The notes under the pieces are model-generated. The model was not told the DNA's origin, did no database searches, and worked only from the letters and a program-made list of their open reading frames with translations. Position numbers and translations under genes: made by a program. A stretch of 5,059 bases of DNA from JBDSTW01 sp039914705 (GTDB lineage: Bacteria; Pseudomonadota; Gammaproteobacteria; SURF-13). Within the stretch, counting starts at the first letter, position 1; every line of letters begins with the position of its first letter. Of this stretch, positions 1 through 5,059 are shown piece by piece. The stretch spans positions 1 to 5,059 of the forward strand of contig JBDSOT010000123.1 in the NCBI GenBank assembly GCA_039914705.1, given 5' to 3'.

Positions 1-1806
1 GCATTGGGGGTTGTGATCCTGGCATTGCTCGATCTCATCCCCATCGGTGTCTAGACATAGTAGTTTTGCACGGCCTGCATTCAACCCGTCCAGCAGGCGG
101 CGCTCAGCTATCAAGACCGGAACCTGCGCGTCTTCGAGCATGAAATTAATGCGCTCGGCAGGATAGCTAGGGTCTAAGGGAACATAGGCCCCGCCCGCCT
201 TGAGAATTGCGAGTAGTCCGATCAGCATCTCCAACGAACGCTCCAGGTACAGACCTACCCTTATCTCCGGCCCGACACCGAGCGTATGCAAATAATTGGC
301 AAGCCGGTTGGCACGGCGGTTCAGTTCACCGTAGCTTAGTGCTTCACCTTCAAACACTACCGCCGTTTGATCGGGCAGTGTTGCAGCTCGCGCCTCGAAT
401 AATTCATGTAAGCAAATATTCCGAGAATAGTCAGTTCGTACTGCATTCCATTCGAATAACAATTGCCGAAGCTCGGCTGGGGTCAGCAAGGGGTAGTCGC
501 TAAGCTGCCGGTATGGATCGGCCGCCATCCCGTCCAGCAGTGTTTCAAGGTGGCCAAGCATGCGTGTTATCGCAGCATCTTCGAAACAACTACGGTCATA
601 TTCAATTTGAATCAACAGTTCTTGTTCCGCATAACACAGCACCGTCAGCGGAAAATTGGTTTGGCCGATATAGTGAAATTCGCGGTGCAACCAGTCGCCG
701 CCCTGTGCTCGCAGCAGGGCATTCAACTGATAATTTTCGAATACCAGCAGGCTTTCGAATAAGGGAGTGCCGGGTGGCAGATCGCTCCATCCCTGCACCC
801 GCGCAAGCGGTGTGTGTTCATATTGGCGCACTTCAATCTGCTGCGCGCGTAATGCCTGCAGCCATGGCAATAGCTGTGTTTCCGAAAACGTCTGTACTCT
901 AACGGGCAGCGTATTGATCAATAAGCCCACCATATCTTCAGCGCCGTCGAGCGCAGAACGGCGGCAGGCACGCGTAGCGCCGAATACCACATCAGCCTGT
1001 CCACTATATCGGCTTAACAATAGAGCCCACGCCCCTTGCATGAAGGTGTTGAGTGTTACCTTATGTCGCTCGGCCTGCGATCTTAATGTGTTAGTGAGGT
1101 CCGCTGAGAGTGCACTTTGCTGTCTTCCATAACCTTCCTGCGTTGCGGGAGGTGTTGCTATTGCTACCTTCAATAGCACGGGTGATGTATAGCCCTTGAG
1201 TTTTGCGCGCCAAAATTCTTGCGCCTTGGACCAATCCTGCGCATACAACCAGTTGATGTAGTCACGGTACGGCCGGGTTGGCGATAGCTGGATATCTCGC
1301 CCTTGGCGAAGGGCCTCGTAAAGATTAAATACCCGCTTGAGAACTAGCGGAAACGATCGCCCATCGAGTAAAACATGCTGAAAACTCCACACCAGCCGGT
1401 AATCCGCTGCGCCAGTACGAAACAGCGCAAGGCGCATAAGCGGTGCCTGAGTGAGATCAAAGTCGCGTGAACGGTCGTCGTTAAGATAGGCTTGCAATGA
1501 TAGGTGCTGTTCGTGTTCGGAGTAATCACGCCAGTCCTTTTGTTGTATGGGAAGCGTAACGCGGTCATAAACCTCCTGCACTGGCTTATCAAGACCCTCC
1601 CAGCGAAAGCGGGATCTTAATATCGGATGGTCATCAGTAACCAGTTGCCAAGCTTGGTTGAAAACGGGCACTTGCAGGTCCTCCTGCAAGGTACAGATTA
1701 TCTGCTCAATATCGACGCCTGAATTGGGTGCGTAGAGATGGTGAAATAGCATACCCTCTTGCAGAGGCGAAAGCGGATAGACGTCCTCAATGATGCCTGC
1801 TTTCAC
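1..1806 (-). CDS. Non-ribosomal peptide synthetase, N-terminal part (C domain plus start of A domain), cut by the window edge
   Basis: The first 602 residues of an NRPS are visible and the frame is still open at the left edge. The C domain spans about residues 5-430: C1 SPLQEGMLF (13-21), C3 QHVLLDG (143-149), C4-like YRDYINWL (180-187) and C5-like DMVGLLINTLPVRV (291-304). It should form a peptide bond between an upstream carrier-bound donor and this module's amino acid, in the cytoplasm. An A domain follows, with A1 LSYGELN (490-496) and A2 LKAGGAYVPLDP (535-546). The window ends before A3, so its substrate cannot be read. The start is the GTG at 1806: the same frame has a TAA four codons earlier (1821-1819) with no ATG, GTG or TTG between, and GGAG lies 7 bases upstream. 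No loading domain precedes the C domain, so the protein probably receives its donor from another subunit. The first His of the HHxxxDG motif is Gln; the catalytic second His (H144) is kept. Confidence 0.95.
   Translation of the reverse strand, partial: MKAGIIEDVYPLSPLQEGMLFHHLYAPNSGVDIEQIICTLQEDLQVPVFNQAWQLVTDDHPILRSRFRWEGLDKPVQEVYDRVTLPIQQKDWRDYSEHEQHLSLQAYLNDDRSRDFDLTQAPLMRLALFRTGAADYRLVWSFQHVLLDGRSFPLVLKRVFNLYEALRQGRDIQLSPTRPYRDYINWLYAQDWSKAQEFWRAKLKGYTSPVLLKVAIATPPATQEGYGRQQSALSADLTNTLRSQAERHKVTLNTFMQGAWALLLSRYSGQADVVFGATRACRRSALDGAEDMVGLLINTLPVRVQTFSETQLLPWLQALRAQQIEVRQYEHTPLARVQGWSDLPPGTPLFESLLVFENYQLNALLRAQGGDWLHREFHYIGQTNFPLTVLCYAEQELLIQIEYDRSCFEDAAITRMLGHLETLLDGMAADPYRQLSDYPLLTPAELRQLLFEWNAVRTDYSRNICLHELFEARAATLPDQTAVVFEGEALSYGELNRRANRLANYLHTLGVGPEIRVGLYLERSLEMLIGLLAILKAGGAYVPLDPSYPAERINFMLEDAQVPVLIAERRLLDGLNAGRAKLLCLDTDGDEIEQCQDHNPQC
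517..1794 (-). other. Condensation domain of the left NRPS gene
   Basis: This stretch encodes a full-length condensation domain of about 425 residues. The opening YPLSPLQEGMLFHHLYAP and the GLLINTLPVRV core resemble ordinary C domains that extend a peptide chain. I do not see the extended HH(I/L)xxxxGD motif near the N-terminus that marks dual epimerisation/condensation domains. Assignment as an LCL-type rather than a DCL-type domain is an inference from motif appearance only. The active-site motif is QHVLLDG, with the general base H144 and D148 intact. Confidence 0.85.
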
Positions 1807-1813
1807 AAATATT

Positions 1814-1817
1814 CTCC
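1814..1817 (-). promoter_or_regulatory. Ribosome binding site of the left NRPS gene
   Basis: On the minus strand GGAG is followed by seven bases and then GTG (1806-1804). The match and spacing are good for a Shine-Dalgarno sequence. Together with the in-frame TAA just upstream it fixes the NRPS start at GTG. Confidence 0.8.
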
Positions 1818-1858
1818 GTTAACTGCCCACCACTTCCTTCCTAGGTTCGACAAACTTT

Positions 1859-2017
1859 TTATTTAACTGTTATAACGTCTGTAAAATAAAGGCAATTCGT
1901 CTCTAAATCAAAAATGCGGGCGCTTTCCTGGACCGTAGACGAGGTGTCATCGGCGCCAAGAGCGTATTTCGTTGGGAGCCCCGGTTCAAGAAGAGTTGGG
2001 CTGAGGACATTGTTCAT
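1859..2017 (-). CDS. Small hypothetical protein, 52 residues, between two NRPS genes
   Basis: I do not recognise this protein. The frame runs from ATG at 2017 to TAA at 1859 and ends 52 bases before the GTG of the downstream NRPS. I chose this ATG because AAAGGGA lies just upstream, with the AAGG core eight bases from the start. A longer frame from ATG at 2056 has no such site and begins inside the proposed -10 element; an ATG two codons upstream of 2017 is too close to the purine tract. The product begins MNNVLSPTLLEPG, has one cysteine (N-C-L-Y near residue 42) and several acidic residues (GADD, QES, DLET), and shows no signal peptide, membrane segment or MbtH signature (no NxExxxSxWP-like motif). 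It could be a pathway accessory protein, a ribosomal peptide precursor, a remnant of an NRPS N-terminus, or chance. Its own ribosome binding site and its position in an otherwise short gap argue modestly for a real gene. Confidence 0.45.
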   Translation of the reverse strand: MNNVLSPTLLEPGLPTKYALGADDTSSTVQESARIFDLETNCLYFTDVITVK

Positions 2018-2054
2018 TGACATTCCCTTTCTTGAATTTGCCAAATGTTGCTGC

Positions 2055-2083
2055 ATTTTAACATGAATACTGATATCTGTTTC
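2055..2083 (-). promoter_or_regulatory. Possible sigma-70 promoter with extended -10, upstream of the small frame
   Basis: On the minus strand TAAAAT (2060-2055) matches five of six bases of the -10 consensus and is preceded by TGT, giving the extended -10 form TGnTAnAAT-like. The hexamer 17 bases upstream is GAAACA (2083-2078), which matches the -35 consensus at only three positions. An extended -10 can compensate for a weak -35. Transcription would begin near 2048, leaving a leader of about 30 bases that contains the ribosome binding site of the 52-residue frame. This would drive the small frame and, with no terminator visible after it, the left NRPS gene. It is a pattern match only. Confidence 0.35.
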
Positions 2084-2119
2084 TACTCTAATACTGCTTG
2101 GCGAGGGCTAATTTTTGCC

Positions 2120-2131
2120 GTGATGCATCAC
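2120..2131. repeat. Perfect 12-base palindrome GTGATGCATCAC
   Basis: The sequence equals its own reverse complement over all 12 bases. It lies 20 to 31 bases past the TE gene stop and about 40 bases upstream of the proposed promoter. Such symmetry suits a dimeric repressor or activator site, but I cannot name the regulator. It looks like a CRP half-site pair, yet the spacer is four bases rather than six, so CRP binding is unlikely. Confidence 0.4.
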
Positions 2132-2134
2132 AAG

Positions 2135-2150
2135 TAGTCATCCTTGACTA
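2135..2150 (-). repeat. Short hairpin immediately after the TE gene stop codon
   Basis: TAGTCA and TGACTA form a perfect six-base stem around the loop AGGA, starting at the base after the TGA stop (2153-2151). The stem is only half G/C-poor pairs and no run of T follows on the minus strand, so it is not a canonical intrinsic terminator. It may stabilise the 3' end of the message or be chance. Confidence 0.35.
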
Positions 2151-5059
2151 TCATTTCAGAATACCTCTGCGTATTGACGCCTCGAACCTGGCTGCGTACT
2201 CAACCTCAGTGTTAATGGCTCGTTGGATACACTCTGCTAATCGCTCGCCCAACACTTGTACCTGAGGTTCATAAAACAAAGTCGTATGGGTGGCTGGCAG
2301 GTCATAACGCTCCACCCCTGACCCCGCCAACTGTTTCCATCTCTCATTACATTCATTATGGCGATGACTCGTTATATCTTTGCTTGCCCAAAATAGGGTA
2401 ATTCGTCCCGAGTAAACTTTAGGTCTATAAGCTTTGATAGCTGCAACGGCAATATCAAAGACATAATAGTTACGGAGCTTATGAGGTATAACTATTCCGG
2501 CATGCAGATAACACTTATAGGTAACCCGTATAATGGCCTTCTGAACTCTTGTTTTAGTGTAATCCAGCAAATAGAGCAATTTTCTTCCGAATTTCAGGCG
2601 AGATATGTTCTGCCAATGTAGCTTTAACCTTTTTCTAATCCGGTTTCTAAGCCGGATTAATACATGTAATGATCGCCGCCCCAGCTCTAAGGGAAACTCT
2701 GGACCGGGTGTATCCATTAGAATCAGCAAGGCCACCTGCTGACCTTGCGCATGAAGTTGCTGGGCAATCTCCAAGGCGACCAGTCCGCCGAAGCAATGGC
2801 CGCCCAAATAGTACGGACCCTCGGGCTGGAACGCGCGTAATTCATTGATATAAAAGCTCGCCATTTCTTCAACCTTTGTGAGCGTTGCCGGTCGGCCGTC
2901 TATCCCCTGTGGCTGCAATCCGTAAAAGGGCTGATCGGGTCCGAGATAACGCACGAGGTCCCTGAAATGCAAAAGCGCCCCACCAGCGCCGTGTACGCAA
3001 AAGAAAGGCGGTTTTGACCCGCCGACCTGAATCGGCACCAGTGATGACCAAGACGGCGCCCAGCGTTCTTGGCATAAAATAGCAGCCAATTGTTCAATAG
3101 TCGGGGCTTGGAAAAAGGTCGCTAGCGGTAAATTCTGGCCCAGCGTCTTTTCTATATGAGCCAAGAGGCGCACGGCAAGGAGTGAATGACCGCCAAGCTC
3201 GAAGAAATTGTCCTGGATGCTGATCTTTTTGATCTGCAATATCTCTGACCAGATTTCAGCCAGCCTTTGCTCGTCAGGGGTGCGGGGCGCGACATAGGTT
3301 TCAGCGAGATCTTGTCCAGTCTGATCGGGTGCGGGTAGCGCCTTGCGATCTACTTTCCCGCTGGGCGTCAGTGGCATTTCATTCAGCATTACAAAGGCGG
3401 AAGGCAGCATGTAATCAGCTAATTTATCTTTAAGAAAGGCCCGCAATTCAGCCAGAGAAGGACGTGCATCTCTAGGAATCACATACGCCACAAGTCGTTT
3501 GTCTTCTGGCGTGTCTTCCCGCGCCACGACCACGGCCTCCTTAATAGCAGAATATTGGCCGAGCACGGCCTCAATCTCGCCCAGTTCGATCCGGAAGCCC
3601 CTGATTTTAATTTGATAATCAATGCGGCCCAGACACTCGATGCGGCCATCCGCCAGGTAGCGCGCCAGATCGCCTGTCTTATAGAGCCGGGCGTCGGCAG
3701 TAAACGGGTGGGGAATAAACTTCTCATCCGTCAATTCGGGGCGATTCAGATAACCGCGCGCCAGACCATCGCCACCGATGTATAAATCTCCTGCCACACC
3801 GATCGGTACAGGATTTAGATAGCGATCCAGAATATAAAGCTGGGTGTTGGCGATGGGCTTGCCAATCAATATCGGGCCACGGCCCGTGGTCACCTGCTGG
3901 ATAGTTGACCATACTGTCGTCTCGGTAGGGCCGTACATATTCCACAGCTGCGACCCGCGCATCAATAACTGGTCGGCCAGGCCTTGCGGCATAGCCTCCC
4001 CTCCGCACAACATTTTTAGACCTGGTGTACCCTGCCATCCGGATTCGATCAACAGTCGCCAGGTAGCGGGGGTGGCTTGTAATATAGTGATACCGGATTG
4101 ACGCAGATGTTCGATGAGGCGGCTGCCATCAATGACACCGTCACGATTCACTAATATTATGCGAGCGCCGTTGATGAGCGGGAGAAAAATCTCCAGCGCC
4201 GCAATATCAAACGACAGAGTGGTAATCGCCAGCAGGACATCACTATCATTGATACCGGGCCGTTCACGCATGCTGCACAAGAAGTTGACCAGAGCTCGGT
4301 GCGGGATCTGCACACCCTTAGGCTGACCGGTAGTACCGGAGGTGTAGATAACATAAGCCAGCGATTCGGCTGTGCCGCATGCCGCCGGATTTGTGCGGGG
4401 ATAGTTGTCAAATGATGTCTGAGCATTCAGGCACACGACCCGTGCACTATGCATCGGCAAACTATCAGCAATTTTTTGCTCTGTAACCAGTACCGCAAAG
4501 GCGGCATCTTGCAACATGAACGCAAGCCGCGCGGCAGGATAACCTGGATCAAGGGGCACATACGCACCGCCCGCCTTGAGGATACCAAGCAACGCCACTA
4601 CCATATCCAGCGAACGCTCAACGCATAGCCCCACCAATACATCAGCGGCAACTCCCAGCGATTGCAAGTGATGCGCTAATCGATTGGCACGGACGTTTAA
4701 CTCCCGGTATGTTAGGCGCGCATCACCAAATACCAAGGCCATGCTATCTGGCATGCGCTCTACTTGTGCCTCAAACAGCTGGTGTATGCCCTGCGTCCTC
4801 GGATAATCAGCGTAGGTATTGTTCCACTCCGTCAGCGTTTGATTTCGCTCGGCCTGGGGAAGTAGCGGCAACCTGGAAATAACTTGACCGGGGTTACGCA
4901 CAATAGCCTCGAGCAAGGTCTGAAAATGCCCTAGCAGGCGCGTAATTGTAGTGGCATCGAACAGATCGGTATTGTAGTCAAGTTGCATGCGCAGGCCGTC
5001 CGCCACCTCAACCACGGCCATGGTCAAATCGAACTTCGCCGTCCCGCGCACAATGTGCA
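2151..5059 (-). CDS. Non-ribosomal peptide synthetase, C-terminal part: C (tail) - A - T - TE release module
   Basis: The frame is open at the right edge, so the N-terminal part is missing. Residue numbers count from the GTG codon at 5051, which is internal: the frame continues upstream as H-I and resembles the C-domain segment xRGTAKFDLT. Order: end of a C domain (1-80), A domain (85-573), carrier domain (588-658) with DNFFELGGHSLLA and phosphopantetheine serine S623, and thioesterase (672-945). The protein would activate one amino acid, join it to the incoming chain and release the finished product in the cytoplasm by hydrolysis or cyclisation. It stops at TGA 2153-2151. The predicted substrate is glycine (pocket D-I-L-Q-L-G-M-V-W-K). 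Oddities are a cysteine nucleophile in the TE and a basic, AT-rich lid region. No epimerisation or methylation domain is present in the visible part. The family assignment is certain; substrate and release chemistry are inferences. Confidence 0.97.
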   Translation of the reverse strand, partial: HIVRGTAKFDLTMAVVEVADGLRMQLDYNTDLFDATTITRLLGHFQTLLEAIVRNPGQVISRLPLLPQAERNQTLTEWNNTYADYPRTQGIHQLFEAQVERMPDSMALVFGDARLTYRELNVRANRLAHHLQSLGVAADVLVGLCVERSLDMVVALLGILKAGGAYVPLDPGYPAARLAFMLQDAAFAVLVTEQKIADSLPMHSARVVCLNAQTSFDNYPRTNPAACGTAESLAYVIYTSGTTGQPKGVQIPHRALVNFLCSMRERPGINDSDVLLAITTLSFDIAALEIFLPLINGARIILVNRDGVIDGSRLIEHLRQSGITILQATPATWRLLIESGWQGTPGLKMLCGGEAMPQGLADQLLMRGSQLWNMYGPTETTVWSTIQQVTTGRGPILIGKPIANTQLYILDRYLNPVPIGVAGDLYIGGDGLARGYLNRPELTDEKFIPHPFTADARLYKTGDLARYLADGRIECLGRIDYQIKIRGFRIELGEIEAVLGQYSAIKEAVVVAREDTPEDKRLVAYVIPRDARPSLAELRAFLKDKLADYMLPSAFVMLNEMPLTPSGKVDRKALPAPDQTGQDLAETYVAPRTPDEQRLAEIWSEILQIKKISIQDNFFELGGHSLLAVRLLAHIEKTLGQNLPLATFFQAPTIEQLAAILCQERWAPSWSSLVPIQVGGSKPPFFCVHGAGGALLHFRDLVRYLGPDQPFYGLQPQGIDGRPATLTKVEEMASFYINELRAFQPEGPYYLGGHCFGGLVALEIAQQLHAQGQQVALLILMDTPGPEFPLELGRRSLHVLIRLRNRIRKRLKLHWQNISRLKFGRKLLYLLDYTKTRVQKAIIRVTYKCYLHAGIVIPHKLRNYYVFDIAVAAIKAYRPKVYSGRITLFWASKDITSHRHNECNERWKQLAGSGVERYDLPATHTTLFYEPQVQVLGERLAECIQRAINTEVEYAARFEASIRRGILK
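2217..3038 (-). other. Type I thioesterase domain with a cysteine nucleophile
   Basis: Residues 672-945 show an alpha/beta-hydrolase TE. The oxyanion segment FFCVHGAGG is at 683-691, the nucleophile elbow GHCFGG at 751-756, aspartate D780 in ILMDTPGP, and histidine H922 in THTTLF. C753 (codon TGC, 2795-2793) replaces the usual serine. The C753-to-D780 spacing of 27 residues equals that of the serine and aspartate of the surfactin TE as I remember it, which supports the triad. The lid between D780 and H922 is long; residues 791-846 hold 18 Arg/Lys and one acidic residue. The domain should take the chain from S623 and release it. Whether it hydrolyses, macrocyclises or forms a strained ring cannot be told from sequence alone. 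Confidence 0.9.
3078..3290 (-). other. Peptidyl carrier (thiolation) domain
   Basis: Residues 588-658 form an acyl carrier fold with the motif DNFFELGGHSLLA. S623 (codon 3185-3183) is the expected attachment site for 4'-phosphopantetheine, added by a phosphopantetheinyl transferase that is not in this window. It holds the last amino acid and then the full-length chain before transfer to the thioesterase. Confidence 0.93.
3333..4799 (-). other. Adenylation domain, predicted to activate glycine
   Basis: All core motifs are visible: A1 LTYRELN (113-119), A2 LKAGGAYVPLDP (158-169), A3 YTSGTTGQPKG (236-246), A4 FDIAALEIFLPL (281-292), A5 NMYGPTETT (371-379), A6 GDLYIGGDGLARGY (421-434), A7 YKTGDLARY (457-465), A8 GRIDYQIKIRGFRIELGEIE (475-494), A9 LADYMLP (544-550) and A10 SGKVDRKAL (564-572). 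Aligned by eye to the phenylalanine domain of gramicidin synthetase, the ten pocket residues are D282, I283, L286, Q325, L348, G350, M372, V380, W381 and K566. From memory DILQLGLIWK is a glycine code; this differs at two places, both conservative. It uses ATP to make the aminoacyl adenylate and loads it onto S623 of the adjacent carrier domain. No insertion between A8 and A9 suggests a methyltransferase. Confidence 0.9.

Noticed and set aside
207..1132. Several plus-strand open frames of 98-129 codons
   Set aside because: They lie opposite the continuous minus-strand C-A coding sequence, overlap one another in different frames, and have low-complexity Arg/Ser/Ala-rich products with no recognisable motif. 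They are shadows.
1835..1880. Separate promoter directly upstream of the left NRPS gene
   Set aside because: TTTACA at the end of the small frame resembles a -35 box, but no good -10 hexamer lies 16-18 bases from it; the region is simply AT-rich.
1859..2017. MbtH-like accessory protein
   Set aside because: MbtH proteins are about 60-75 residues with conserved Trp residues and a S-x-W-P signature; this frame has no tryptophan.
1859..2056. Longer 65-codon version of the small frame starting at ATG 2056
   Set aside because: No Shine-Dalgarno sequence precedes that ATG and it overlaps the proposed -10 element; the ATG at 2017 has a good site.
2120..2131. CRP (cAMP receptor protein) site
   Set aside because: The TGTGA and TCAC-like arms are separated by four bases rather than the six required.
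2104..2150. Intrinsic terminator after the TE gene
   Set aside because: The hairpin has a short, weak stem and is not followed by a T run on the minus strand; the AT tract further on (AAAAATTA) is preceded by only a three-base GGC/GCC stem.
3479..4426. Frames on both strands of 70-104 codons inside the A domain
   Set aside because: All lie within the A-domain coding sequence, whose full set of core motifs is intact in the minus-strand frame.
5049..5051. GTG at 5051 as the true start of the right NRPS protein
   Set aside because: The frame stays open upstream to the window edge and the first residues already lie inside a condensation domain, so the GTG is internal.

Overview
The window holds the junction between two genes for non-ribosomal peptide synthetases (NRPS), both on the minus strand, so transcription runs from high to low coordinates. 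Base composition is moderate: about 60% G+C in a sampled stretch of the adenylation domain and about 38% in part of the thioesterase domain. Two starts are set by purine-rich Shine-Dalgarno sequences. The condensation and adenylation signatures resemble those of Gram-negative NRPS producers (proteobacteria, possibly cyanobacteria). No housekeeping gene is present, so the host assignment is weak.

Right part (2151-5059): the 3' two-thirds or less of an NRPS gene that enters from beyond the right edge. It encodes the tail of a condensation (C) domain, a complete adenylation (A) domain, a carrier (T/PCP) domain and a C-terminal type I thioesterase (TE), so it is a release module. The A-domain pocket reads D-I-L-Q-L-G-M-V-W-K, close to a code I recall for glycine. 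The TE nucleophile is cysteine (GHCFGG) instead of the usual serine, and its lid is strongly basic and encoded by AT-rich DNA.

Middle (1807-2150): about 340 bases with no NRPS coding. It contains a palindrome and a short hairpin just after the TE gene, a plausible extended -10 promoter, and a 52-codon reading frame with a good ribosome binding site that I do not recognise. A strong ribosome binding site then precedes the next NRPS gene. No convincing intrinsic terminator is seen, so the small frame and the left NRPS gene are probably co-transcribed.

Left part (1-1806): the 5' end of a second NRPS gene, starting at GTG. It encodes a complete C domain followed by the first part of an A domain (cores A1 and A2), and leaves the window before the specificity pocket. 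Because this protein starts with a C domain, it should accept an acyl or peptidyl chain from another protein. Yet it lies downstream of a TE-terminated gene, so either gene order does not follow assembly order or two pathways adjoin here.
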